In this document: piece by piece, positions 15,319 through 22,882 of the stretch
How the letters are laid out: the number at the start of each line of letters is the position of its first letter
Position numbering within the stretch: the first letter of the stretch is position 1
Source: Anaerolineales bacterium
GTDB lineage: Bacteria > Chloroflexota > Anaerolineae > Anaerolineales > UBA6663
Direction of reading: 5' to 3'
Length of the DNA: 41,882 bases
Assembly (NCBI GenBank): GCA_020845955.1
Contig: JADLEU010000323.1
Span: 1 to 41,882, forward strand
Program-made: the position numbers and the translations under genes
The notes under the pieces: generated by a model
Database searches by the model: none
Seen by the model: only the letters and a program-made list of their open reading frames with translations
Told to the model about the DNA's origin: nothing

Positions 15319-15324
15319 ATTATA
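15319..15324 (-). promoter_or_regulatory. TATAAT -10 element of lutA
   Basis: On the minus strand TATAAT is followed by 7 bases and then the ATG at 15311, so the transcript would be leaderless. The -35 region is weak (GTCACG at a 17-base spacing). Confidence 0.45.
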
Positions 15325-15522
15325 AGCCGGATTGACGCTGCCGTGACGCCAGGCTAACTGCCCCTGAGCGAGTGGCCCGCCTAGGCTCGCCACGTCCGCG
15401 GCCCCTCTGATGGGTCTTGACGATACCATCAAGCTCGGCAATGTTCGTGAGCGCAATCGCGGCACTCGACCGGCCAGGCGCAATACGCGCCATTCCGCCC
15501 GCTACTAGCGCCAGCGGCGCTG

Positions 15523-15531
15523 TGGTATAGT
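15523..15531 (+). promoter_or_regulatory. Extended -10 promoter candidate of glgP
   Basis: TGGTATAGT is an extended -10 element (TGn before TATAGT, 15526-15531). No good -35 element is seen. Transcription would begin near 15538, immediately before the hairpin described next. Confidence 0.4.
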
Positions 15532-15541
15532 CGAAGCAACT

Positions 15542-15590
15542 GCCCCTTCTCTGTTGCCATAAATCTTGGCACGGCGGAGGGGCGTTTTTG
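15542..15590 (+). terminator. Terminator-like hairpin in the glgP leader
   Basis: GCCCCT (15542-15547) pairs with AGGGGC (15578-15583). Between them TTGCCA (15554-15559) and TTGGCA (15566-15571) form a second stem through TGCCA/TGGCA. GTTTTTG follows directly. This has the shape of an intrinsic terminator lying between the putative promoter and glgP. Since the upstream gene runs the other way, nothing needs terminating here; an attenuator or a small terminated RNA of about 53 bases is possible. Confidence 0.5.
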
Positions 15591-15660
15591 AGCGCATCGC
15601 GCACGGCGCCGGCAGGACGCCCCACAGCCGGCCGCGCGTCATTGAAGGAGAAGAGAGCGG

Positions 15661-17832
15661 ATGCTAGCTGATATGAGACATGCCGGTGTCGTGCCGGCAC
15701 TCGAGGCGATTGGCCTGCCGCGGCGCCTGGAACGGCTGAGTGTGCTGGCCAGCAATCTCTGGTGGACCTGGCACCCCGAAACCTGGGAGCTGTTCAAGCT
15801 GATCGACAGCACCCTATGGACCGACACGTATCACAACCCAGTCAGATTCCTGCGTCAGGTCAGGCGCAAGGCCCTAAACGCCGCCGTGCACAACCGGCGC
15901 GTTCTCGAGCTCTATGACCGAACGGTGACGGCGTTCGACGCCTATATGAACCCCGCGCAGACCTGGTATGCGAGCGCCCACCCTGACAGGCTCGATCACC
16001 TGATTGCCTATTTCTCCACCGAGTTTGGCCTGCACGAATCCTTTCCCACGTATGCCGGCGGCCTGGGCATACTCTCCGGCGACCACGCCAAGGAGGCGTC
16101 GGACCTGGGTCTACCCTTCGTGGGCATCGGCTTTCTCTACAACCAGGGCTATTTTTCACAGCGGATCACCGAGGACGGCTGGCAGGAGGCTGGCTACCGG
16201 CGTTACTCCTTCGAAGATGTCCCTGTTATCCCCTTTCAGAAGGAAGATGGGCAGCCCTTATTGGTCTCGGTCGAGCTCGCCGGTCGTGTTCTTCACGCCC
16301 GCGTCTGGCGCATCCAGGTGGGGCGAGTGCCGCTGATCTTGCTCGATAGCGACGTCGAACAAAACGCCCCCAGCGACCGCGATCTCACCGCGCGCGTGTA
16401 CGGCGGCGACCTGGACACGCGCATCTCGCAGGAGGTCGTGCTGGGCATTGGCGGCGTGCGCGCGCTGCGTGCGCTCAACATCGAGCCGAAGGTCTGGCAC
16501 ATGAATGAGGGCCACTCGGCCTTTATGGCCCTGGAGCGCCTGCGCGAAAAGATCGTGGCTGGGGCCACATTTGCGGAAGCCGAAGCCCGCGTCCAGGCGG
16601 CCACGGTCTTTACCACGCACACGCCTGTCCCCGCCGGCAATGAGGAGTTCCCCGACTGGCTCATCGACCGCTACTTTAGCCAATACTGGGGCCAGTTGGG
16701 CCTGGACCGCGAGCGCTTCATAGACCTGGCGCGTCACTCGCAGCCTTGGGGTCAGACTTTCAGTATGTCGATGCTGGCGATCCGTATGGCGCACCTGCGC
16801 AACGGTGTCAGCGAGCTGCATGGGCGCGTCAGCCGGCGGATGTGGCACTTCATGTTCCCCGATCAGCCCGTCGAGCGGGTTCCCATTGGGTCCATCACCA
16901 ACGGCGTCCACACCGGCACCTGGCTGGCCCGTCGCATGAAAAACCTGTACGACCGTTATCTCGGCCACAATTGGATGGAGGCTTTGGACGACCCGGCCAC
17001 CTGGCAGGCTATCTACGCTGTGCCCGACGAAGAGCTGTGGGCGGTCCGGCGACACCTGAAACGCAAGTTGGTGGCTTTCGCCCGCGAGCGGGCCCGCGCG
17101 GAATGGCAGACGGCCAAGCGACATCCGATTCAAATCCTGGCCGGCGGCACCCTGCTCGACCCGTACATGCTCACCATCGGCTTCGCCCGGCGCTTCGCCA
17201 CCTACAAGCGCGGCTCGCTGGTGCTGCGCGATCCTGACCGGCTAATGCGGCTCGTCAATGCCGTCGAGCGCCCGGTACAGATTATCTTCGCCGGCAAAGC
17301 CCACCCGATGGACGAACCTGGCAAGCTCATCATCCAGGAGGTGTACCGCACCCTCAAGCGCGCCGAGTTTGGCGGCCGCATTGTCTTCTTGGAAGATTAC
17401 GATATCAACCTGGCCCGCTTTCTGGTTCAAGGGGTGGATGTGTGGCTGAACACCCCGCGCCGCCCGCTAGAAGCCTCGGGCACCTCGGGCATGAAGGCCG
17501 CGCTCAACGGCGTGCTCAACTGGTCCGTGCTCGACGGCTGGTGGCAAGAAGCCTACCACGGCGAGAACGGTTGGGCTATCGGCGACGAAACCGAGTATGC
17601 CGACCCGGATGAACAGGATCAGCGCGATGCCGAGAGCCTTTACGATACGCTCGAGAACCAGATCGTGCCGCTCTACTACGCGAACGGCGGTCCAGACGGC
17701 CCCGGCGGCTGGCTCCGCCGAGTGAAGACCTCCATCGCCACACTGGCCCCCACCTTCAGCACCCGCCGCATGGTTAAGCAGTACGTGGAGACGATGTATC
17801 TCAACCGCGCGCCGGAAGTGGCGGCCGGCTAG
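15661..17832 (+). CDS. glgP: Alpha-glucan (glycogen) phosphorylase
   Basis: This 723-residue GT35 enzyme releases glucose 1-phosphate from glycogen or maltodextrin using phosphate and pyridoxal phosphate. The N terminus holds the DUF3417-type segment (LSVLASNLWWTWHPETWELF, residues 28-47) found in the shorter bacterial and archaeal phosphorylases. Other marks are AYFSTEFGLHESFPTYAGGLGIL, VWHMNEGHSAFMALERL near 279-295, FTTHTPVPAGNEEF, GFARRFATYKRG and the pyridoxal-phosphate lysine in SGTSGMKAALNG at about residue 612. The ATG at 15661 follows AAGGAGAAGAGAG. The preceding leader has a promoter candidate and a terminator-like hairpin, suggesting attenuation. The next gene begins four bases after its stop. 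Confidence 0.95.
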   Translation: MLADMRHAGVVPALEAIGLPRRLERLSVLASNLWWTWHPETWELFKLIDSTLWTDTYHNPVRFLRQVRRKALNAAVHNRRVLELYDRTVTAFDAYMNPAQTWYASAHPDRLDHLIAYFSTEFGLHESFPTYAGGLGILSGDHAKEASDLGLPFVGIGFLYNQGYFSQRITEDGWQEAGYRRYSFEDVPVIPFQKEDGQPLLVSVELAGRVLHARVWRIQVGRVPLILLDSDVEQNAPSDRDLTARVYGGDLDTRISQEVVLGIGGVRALRALNIEPKVWHMNEGHSAFMALERLREKIVAGATFAEAEARVQAATVFTTHTPVPAGNEEFPDWLIDRYFSQYWGQLGLDRERFIDLARHSQPWGQTFSMSMLAIRMAHLRNGVSELHGRVSRRMWHFMFPDQPVERVPIGSITNGVHTGTWLARRMKNLYDRYLGHNWMEALDDPATWQAIYAVPDEELWAVRRHLKRKLVAFARERARAEWQTAKRHPIQILAGGTLLDPYMLTIGFARRFATYKRGSLVLRDPDRLMRLVNAVERPVQIIFAGKAHPMDEPGKLIIQEVYRTLKRAEFGGRIVFLEDYDINLARFLVQGVDVWLNTPRRPLEASGTSGMKAALNGVLNWSVLDGWWQEAYHGENGWAIGDETEYADPDEQDQRDAESLYDTLENQIVPLYYANGGPDGPGGWLRRVKTSIATLAPTFSTRRMVKQYVETMYLNRAPEVAAG

Positions 17833-17835
17833 ACA

Positions 17836-18345
17836 ATGTCGCCCATAATCGCTGGGCTGTTTATCTTCTCCATGCGTGTGATCGACATGTCACTCGATAC
17901 CGTGCGCCTGCTGTTCGTCATGCGCGGGCGCCGGTTGCTGGCAGGATTAATTGGCGCTCTGCAGGCGGCTGTGTTCATCGTGGCCGTCAGCACAGCCCTG
18001 CGCGGCCCTCTCAACGCCTGGACCGTGCTGGGCTACGCCAGCGGCTATGGCCTGGGCGTCATCCTCGGCATGGTGGCCGAAGAGCGTCTGGCCATCGGGT
18101 TCGCCATGTTTCGGATCTATTCGCCGGCGCGCGGCGCCGCCCTGGCCGCGGTCTTGCGTGCAGCCGGGCACGCCGCCACCGAGTTCACCGCGCAGGGCAA
18201 GGATGGCACTGTAACGGTCATCAACGCGGCAGTGCCGCGCAAAGAGATCCCAACCGTGCGCGCCCTCATCGACTCGGTAGACGAGCACGCCTTTGTGACC
18301 GTGGATGAAGTTCGCCCCTTGCGGCGCGGCTACTTCCGCCACTGA
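17836..18345 (+). CDS. DUF5698/DUF2179 (UPF0316, YebE-like) membrane protein
   Basis: This 169-residue protein fits the UPF0316 family. The N-terminal half has three hydrophobic helices (LFIFSMRVIDMSLDTVRLLF near residues 8-27, LIGALQAAVFIVAVSTAL near 38-55 and LGYASGYGLGVILGMV near 64-79). The soluble C-terminal half (VINAAVPRKEIPTVRALIDSVDEHAFVTV) is a DUF2179-type domain. The motif MRxIDxSLDTxR near residues 13-23 is typical. It begins four bases after glgP, so the two are probably co-transcribed. Cellular function is not established; DUF2179 domains occur in proteins that may bind small ligands. Confidence 0.85.
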   Translation: MSPIIAGLFIFSMRVIDMSLDTVRLLFVMRGRRLLAGLIGALQAAVFIVAVSTALRGPLNAWTVLGYASGYGLGVILGMVAEERLAIGFAMFRIYSPARGAALAAVLRAAGHAATEFTAQGKDGTVTVINAAVPRKEIPTVRALIDSVDEHAFVTVDEVRPLRRGYFRH

Positions 18346-18371
18346 AGGCCAGCGGCTCGGCAAGTTGGCCT
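18346..18371. terminator. Weak hairpin between convergent genes
   Basis: AGGCCA (18346-18351) and TGGCCT (18366-18371) start right after the DUF5698 stop and are followed by CCCTCTT. It may act as a weak terminator facing the convergent DUF3048 gene. The stem is only six bases. Confidence 0.25.
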
Positions 18372-18447
18372 CCCTCTTATCATCTGAGGTCGTGGCCGCC
18401 GCCGCCCTGCTGGGCGCCGCGTCCCTGCCAGGTTCGTGATCTGGGCG

Positions 18448-19788
18448 TTAGGGACCCGGAGTTACGGGCGCAGCCAGTGTAGCGTTCGGGTCCAGGTAGC
18501 CTTCTGGCGTCAGCGTGGGCGTTTCCGTCGGCGGCACCGGACAGTCGCGCTTGGTATCGAGCACTTTGTTCGTGACTGTATAGGTCGCCCCGTTTAGCGC
18601 GGCGTCGGCCGTCAGTCCAACCACCGCAAGCCAGGTATTGCCTGGCCGCAGCGGGATCACCTGACCGTCATTCATCTCTAGCCGCAAGCGCCAACTCGTC
18701 GTGGCATCGCGGTGCCAGCGCCCCTCGTAGAGCTGCCCATCGCGGAAGACCTTGGCCGGCCCAATCGTCCACAACTGAATCTCCATCCCACAGTTGCCGC
18801 CATCCCGGAAGTCTTCCGGCACGAAGTTGTTCTGATGATTGGCGAACAGAACCACTACGTTAGATGCCGTGATCGGCTGGTTCGTGAGCGCATCGACGTG
18901 GGCCATCAGCTCGCCACTGGTATCCTTCTCCTGCCAGCGCGTATAGCTGCCGGGGGCGGTGGCGTAGCGCCAGGCCACATGCGCGGCCAACGAGTAATCC
19001 AACAGCACTTCGCCGGCTGGCGTCCCGCCCGGCAGCGCGGCCGCCGAAAACGCAAAACCCGACTGGGCAGTGCGGGTATCGCCGGCCCGATCAGCGGTGG
19101 CCGCCCAGAGTGCTTCGGTGCTGGCAAACAGGGTGTTGGCATCGTCAGGCGACTCGCGGCACAGCGGCGGGCACACGTAGCTGCTCTCCTCTGATACTAG
19201 CCGCCAGACGTTTTCACCCAGAAACCAGGGGTTAGCCCGCAGGTGCTGCATAGTGCCCAGGCTGGAGCCGGAGGTGACCAACATGGCCCCGAACATCGGG
19301 GCGATTTCCGTATCAATGTAACGTGCCGAGCGGATCGAGCCGACTTTGACCGCATCATTCTGCAGGTAGAGCGCAGTGAAGCGCGTCAGACCGGCCTCGG
19401 CCAGGTGCTCGAACACTAGGTCGGCCAGAGCCAGGCCGGATTGAGGCCGGACGGCATAGGGGAAATTGGACACCTTGACCGCGATCGGCATGCGGTCGAG
19501 TTGAGCAGGATCGGCAGCCTGGCCGGTCAGCGGGTTGATGCCAGCCGGGTACGTATCGGGCCCGTAGACAGGCGCCCTGGTGGCGGTAGGCTCCCCTCGG
19601 GTTGCCGCTGGCGCGCTCGTGGCCGCGGCGGTCGCAGGCGCTGCCGGGGTGTCCATAACGGGCGCCGGGCTGCCAGTCTGGTAGACGGCGACGATCGCTG
19701 GGGCCAGCGTGGGGGTGGCGGGAGCCCCCCGGCAAGCGGCCAGGGCAGCCAGCCCCAGCAGACACGCTACTTGACTCGCACGCTGCAT
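18448..19788 (-). CDS. DUF3048 (YerB-like) lipoprotein
   Basis: The 446-residue product is an exported lipoprotein of the DUF3048/YerB family. The signal peptide CLLGLAALAAC has a lipobox LAAC with the lipidated Cys near residue 19, followed by a long Ala/Pro/Thr-rich tether to about residue 75. The folded part starts INPLTGQAADPAQLDRMPIAVKVSN and shows RPQSGLALADLVFEHLAEAGLTRF and KVGSIRSARYID, all typical. A C-terminal Pro/Thr tail ends the protein. I choose the ATG at 19788 because GGAG lies about eight bases upstream and it gives a proper signal peptide; the frame is open to 19815. A palindrome with a -10 element lies upstream. Molecular function is unknown, probably envelope-associated. 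Confidence 0.9.
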   Translation of the reverse strand: MQRASQVACLLGLAALAACRGAPATPTLAPAIVAVYQTGSPAPVMDTPAAPATAAATSAPAATRGEPTATRAPVYGPDTYPAGINPLTGQAADPAQLDRMPIAVKVSNFPYAVRPQSGLALADLVFEHLAEAGLTRFTALYLQNDAVKVGSIRSARYIDTEIAPMFGAMLVTSGSSLGTMQHLRANPWFLGENVWRLVSEESSYVCPPLCRESPDDANTLFASTEALWAATADRAGDTRTAQSGFAFSAAALPGGTPAGEVLLDYSLAAHVAWRYATAPGSYTRWQEKDTSGELMAHVDALTNQPITASNVVVLFANHQNNFVPEDFRDGGNCGMEIQLWTIGPAKVFRDGQLYEGRWHRDATTSWRLRLEMNDGQVIPLRPGNTWLAVVGLTADAALNGATYTVTNKVLDTKRDCPVPPTETPTLTPEGYLDPNATLAAPVTPGP

Positions 19789-19853
19789 TTCAGGATCTCC
19801 AACACGGGGATTCAAACTTGAATCTAATCATTGGCCGGGCGGGGTTCCGCGGG

Positions 19854-19871
19854 ATGTGCATTCTAGCACAT
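19854..19871 (-). promoter_or_regulatory. Palindrome with extended -10 element before the DUF3048 gene
   Basis: ATGTGC (19854-19859) and GCACAT (19866-19871) flank ATTCTA. On the minus strand it contains TGCTAGAAT, an extended -10 element pointing to the DUF3048 gene. The ten bases ATTCTAGCAC are identical to 10725-10734, which is in front of another minus-strand envelope gene. Confidence 0.5.
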
Positions 19872-19885
19872 GAATCCGCTCAGGT

Positions 19886-19914
19886 TTGACGCCTCCTAAC
19901 CTTGACTGTATAAT
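19886..19914 (+). promoter_or_regulatory. Near-consensus promoter of the DUF4388 signalling operon
   Basis: TTGACG (19886-19891) and TATAAT (19909-19914) are separated by 17 bases. The leader of about 53 bases contains a small hairpin GGCTG/CAGCC (19928-19941). The promoter is divergent from, and close to, that of the DUF3048 gene, so the two may influence each other. Confidence 0.8.
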
Positions 19915-19973
19915 CGCCGCCAGTTTTGGCTGGTTTCAGCCACGCCAGGTAATGCCCGGAGTCTAAGGATCCC

Positions 19974-20810
19974 ATGGCGCTCAAGGGCAATTTACGTGAT
20001 TTTTCCACCACCCAGCTGCTCAACCTGATCAACCTGGCTAAGAAGACCGGCACGTTGGTCGTTGAGGGGCCAAATCAGGCGGCGCAGCTGGCGTTTCGCA
20101 ACGGCAAGCTTATTTATGGGCAGCTGGCCCAGGAAGATGGAAACCTGACCAGCATCCTGCACAAGGCCGGCAAGCTCAACGACGAGCAGGCCCGAGTGTT
20201 GCGCGAGCGCGCCGCCAGGTCGACCGATAAAGAGCTTGGGTTGCTGCTGATCAATGCCGGCTATGTCAGCCAGACCGACATCTTGCTCAGCATCCGCGCG
20301 CATGTGCTCGACATCGTCTATCGCCTGATCACCTGGGTCGAGGGGCTCTTCCGTTTCGAACAGGGGGTCATGCCGAGCGAAGACCGCATCACCGTTCCAA
20401 TCGAGCTAGAAAATGTCATCATCGAGGGCGCGCGCCGTATGCGCGAGTGGGAGCGGTTGGTCGAGGAGTTGCCCAGCCTTGATATGGCGCTCAAGTTCAC
20501 CGAGCATCCCAACGTCAACATCCGCGACATGAAGCTGAGCGTGGAAGAGTGGCGGGTAGTTTCCTTTATCAACCCTAAGAACTCCATGAAGGCTATCGCC
20601 AAGCAGAATAACCTGACTGATTTGGAGATCCGGCGCATCGTCTACGGGCTGCTGCAGGCCGGCCTTGTAGAAGTGATTCGGCCCGAAGGCGCTCCGCGGC
20701 CCCTGCCCTTTGGCTTGTCGCCCCGCAAGCCCAGCCCGCCCACGCCAGCCGAGAAGACCGCCGCCCGCGGCCTCGTCAACCGGCTGATTGCGCGGATCCG
20801 GTCGCTGTAG
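19974..20810 (+). CDS. DUF4388 (PATAN-like) domain protein
   Basis: The 278-residue protein has a DUF4388 domain in residues 1-110: MALKGNLRDFSTTQLLNLIN, KKTGTLVVEG, LAFRNGKLIYGQL. A further helical region includes LLINAGYVSQTDILLSIRAHVLDIVYRL. Residues 178-240 (EEWRVVSFINPKNSMKAIAKQ and LEIRRIVYGLLQAGLVEVI) look like a winged-helix. The C-terminal 40 residues are Pro/Arg-rich. DUF4388 proteins often accompany response regulators and MglA-like GTPases and are thought to be protein-interaction modules. It is the first gene behind a strong promoter and lies 35 bases before the GTPase gene. AAGGA precedes the ATG. Confidence 0.85.
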   Translation: MALKGNLRDFSTTQLLNLINLAKKTGTLVVEGPNQAAQLAFRNGKLIYGQLAQEDGNLTSILHKAGKLNDEQARVLRERAARSTDKELGLLLINAGYVSQTDILLSIRAHVLDIVYRLITWVEGLFRFEQGVMPSEDRITVPIELENVIIEGARRMREWERLVEELPSLDMALKFTEHPNVNIRDMKLSVEEWRVVSFINPKNSMKAIAKQNNLTDLEIRRIVYGLLQAGLVEVIRPEGAPRPLPFGLSPRKPSPPTPAEKTAARGLVNRLIARIRSL

Positions 20811-20845
20811 CGGTCATTCGCGTAGCTGGAAGGACCACCGATCGC

Positions 20846-21379
20846 ATGCAAACCGTCAAAATGGTCGTAACCGGCCCGTTCAACTCGGGCAAGACCCAGT
20901 TCATCCAAGCGGTCAGCGAGATTGACGTGGTGTCGACCGAACGGCGGATCACCTCCGAGGCCGAGCGCATCAAGGAGAACACCACCGTCGCCATGGATTT
21001 TGGCCGCATCACGGTCGACGCCGACCTGGTGCTCTACCTGTTTGGCACGCCCGGCCAAAAGCGTTTTGACTTCATGTGGGAAATCCTGTCGGAGGGCATG
21101 CTGGGCTTCGTGGTCATGGTCGACAGCACTCGTCCAGAGACGTTTCGAGAGGCCAAGAGCATTCTTGAGACCTTCCGCGCCTACGCGCCCACTCCCTACG
21201 TCGTCGCTGCCAACAAGCAGGATAACGACGAGGCCTGGCCGATCGAAGACCTGCGCATCGCGCTGCGGCTGGCGCCCGAGATCAAGCTCATCCCGTGTGT
21301 CGCCACCGAGCGCGAGAAGGTCAAGACGGTGCTGCTCGAGCTCCTCTACTCGATCTTGGCCGAGATGGAGACCTCCTGA
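20846..21379 (+). CDS. Small Ras-like GTPase (MglA-related)
   Basis: This 177-residue GTP-binding protein has a P-loop GPFNSGKTQFI near residues 10-20, a switch threonine candidate in KENTTVAMDFG near 43-53, the G3 motif FGTPGQKRFDFMW near 66-78 and the G4 motif NKQD near 118-121. The G3 is TPGQ rather than DxxGQ, as is common in bacterial MglA/Rup-type GTPases. The adjacent DUF4388 protein is a frequent partner. In other bacteria such GTPases control polarity, motility or vesicle-like processes with a Roadblock GAP, but no Roadblock gene is present here. Function in this operon is unknown; a switch between the sensor proteins and the lipid enzymes is one guess. Confidence 0.9.
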   Translation: MQTVKMVVTGPFNSGKTQFIQAVSEIDVVSTERRITSEAERIKENTTVAMDFGRITVDADLVLYLFGTPGQKRFDFMWEILSEGMLGFVVMVDSTRPETFREAKSILETFRAYAPTPYVVAANKQDNDEAWPIEDLRIALRLAPEIKLIPCVATEREKVKTVLLELLYSILAEMETS

Positions 21380-21428
21380 CCTGGCCGATCAACGGCAGCG
21401 GCTGGGCCGCCGCTGCCGCCCCACACGT

Positions 21429-22232
21429 ATGAGTTCCATCGTGACTGATCAAGGCAGCGTCCACTACGAGAGCTACGGCTCGGGAGCGCCTGTCATCCTG
21501 CTGCATGGCTGGATCGGTTCCTGGGGTCTCTGGCAGCCGACGATGGAAGCGCTGGGGCGCAGCTACCGCTGCTATGCGCTCGACTTCTGGGGGTTTGGCG
21601 AATCGGGCAAGAAACGCTCTTCTTACGCCGTGAGTGATTTCACCGAGCTGGTGCGCCAGTTCATGGACGCCCTTGGCATTGCCCAGGCGCCGCTCATCGG
21701 CCACTCGATGGGCGGCACCACCAGCCTGGGCACAACCGTCCGTTACCCCGACCGGGTCACCAAGGTCTGTGTCATCGGCTCGCCAATCGTGGGCACCTCG
21801 CTCTCGATCCTCTTGCAGATGGCTGGCGTGCCCTGGATCGGCTCGGTCGTCCGCAACATGCTGCCGCTGCTTAAATTTGGGATTCGCGCGGCCGCGCCCC
21901 TGATCACCCGAGACCCAAAGTGGTACGACATGGTTGCCCTCGACCTGTCACGCACGACGGTTGAGTCCTTTTTCAGCAGCATTGGCTCATTGCGCCGGAC
22001 TGACTTGCGGCCGCGGCTGCCGGAAATCAAGGTGCCCGTGCTGGGCATTTATGGCCAGCGCGACGTCATCGTCCACCCCAAGCAGTATCAGCCGCTGCTA
22101 GCGGGGGTCAAGCACGCTCGGGCCGAGTTGATGCCGAAATCGGGCCACTTTCCTATGCTGGATGAGCCCGACAAATACCTGGGCGTAATCCGCGGCTTTC
22201 TCGACACAGCGCCTCCCCGGGGGGACTTGTAG
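21429..22232 (+). CDS. Alpha/beta hydrolase (active serine kept)
   Basis: The 267-residue protein is an alpha/beta-fold hydrolase. The oxyanion-hole motif LLHGWIGSWGLW lies near residues 23-34, the nucleophile elbow IGHSMGG has Ser93, the acid is in YGQRDVIVHP and the histidine in SGHFPMLDEPD. A lid with hydrophobic helices (LSILLQMAGVPWIGSVVRNMLPLL) near 120-145 suggests a lipid-like substrate. The ATG at 21429 gives MSSIVTDQGSVHYE; upstream frame extension overlaps the GTPase gene and is shadow. A paralog at 34417 has Gly at the nucleophile position. The V4R-like gene starts eight bases after its stop. The substrate is not known; an ester, thioester or acyl substrate is inferred. Confidence 0.88.
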   Translation: MSSIVTDQGSVHYESYGSGAPVILLHGWIGSWGLWQPTMEALGRSYRCYALDFWGFGESGKKRSSYAVSDFTELVRQFMDALGIAQAPLIGHSMGGTTSLGTTVRYPDRVTKVCVIGSPIVGTSLSILLQMAGVPWIGSVVRNMLPLLKFGIRAAAPLITRDPKWYDMVALDLSRTTVESFFSSIGSLRRTDLRPRLPEIKVPVLGIYGQRDVIVHPKQYQPLLAGVKHARAELMPKSGHFPMLDEPDKYLGVIRGFLDTAPPRGDL

Positions 22233-22240
22233 GAGCCCCG

Positions 22241-22882
22241 ATGGAGCAACCCAGCGCGGCCCACAGCCCCGAATACTACTATCCGAACAAGATGGTGCGC
22301 ATTATCCTCCTGGCGATGGAGGAGGTCATGGGCCGCAACGGCGTCAACGCTGTCCTGAACCTGGCCCAGCTCAAGCACCTGGTCAACAATTTCCCGCCCA
22401 ACAACTTCGACCGGCAGGTGACCTTCTCGGACTTGGGCGCCCTGATGCGCTCGCTGGACGAAATGTACGGGCCGCGTGGTGGGCGAGGCTTGGCGCTGCG
22501 GGCCGGGCGGGCCTGCTTCAAGTACGGCCTCAAGGAGTTCGGGCCAGTGCTGGGGATTGCGGACCTGGCGTTTCGCCTACTGCCGCTGCACATGAAGCTC
22601 AAGGTTGGCGCCGGCGTCTTTGCCGAGACCTTCAACAAGTTCAGCGACCAGGTGGTGCACTTGGGCGAAACCGAGGAACAATTTCTGTGGGAGATCCAGC
22701 GCTGCCCGGTTTGTTGGGACCGCCACGCTGAAACGCCCTGCTGCTTCCTAGCGGTCGGCATCCTGCAGGAGGCCCTCTATTGGGTCAGTGGCGGCAAGAA
22801 TTTTGAGGTCTCTGAAACCGCCTGTGTCGCCTGCGGCGCGGGATCGTGCCTGATCGTGATCGAAAAGAACCCGCTGGACTAA
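22241..22882 (+). CDS. V4R-like cysteine-rich protein, signalling operon copy
   Basis: The 213-residue product is a paralog of the protein at 11709-12344. Shared segments are YYYPNKMVRIIL, YGPRGGRGL, LGIADLAFRLLPL-like, FNKFSDQ, QRCPVCWDRHAETPCC and the C-terminal SGGKNFEVSETACVACGAGSC. This copy has more cysteines at the C terminus (ACVACGAGSC) than the other. The layout resembles V4R-domain proteins, which bind small ligands such as porphyrin precursors or hydrocarbons. It begins eight bases after the hydrolase and its stop overlaps the next ATG (TAATG), so the three genes are tightly coupled. Function unknown; a metal-bound sensor or redox role is possible. Confidence 0.7.
   Translation: MEQPSAAHSPEYYYPNKMVRIILLAMEEVMGRNGVNAVLNLAQLKHLVNNFPPNNFDRQVTFSDLGALMRSLDEMYGPRGGRGLALRAGRACFKYGLKEFGPVLGIADLAFRLLPLHMKLKVGAGVFAETFNKFSDQVVHLGETEEQFLWEIQRCPVCWDRHAETPCCFLAVGILQEALYWVSGGKNFEVSETACVACGAGSCLIVIEKNPLD

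Larger units (their letters stand above)
15325..15660. other. Divergent lutA/glgP intergenic region
   Basis: This gap of about 340 bases holds no convincing gene. Besides the lutA -10 element and the glgP promoter and hairpin leader listed separately, I see TGATGG/CCATCA arms around 15409-15432 with a 12-base loop, and GCGAG/CTCGC arms around 15369-15391. These may be regulator sites. No tRNA or known riboswitch is recognisable. Confidence 0.4.

Noticed and set aside
15312-15660. A tRNA or known riboswitch in the lutA/glgP gap
   Set aside because: No T-loop, anticodon arm or known aptamer core can be read; only separate inverted repeats and a terminator-like hairpin.
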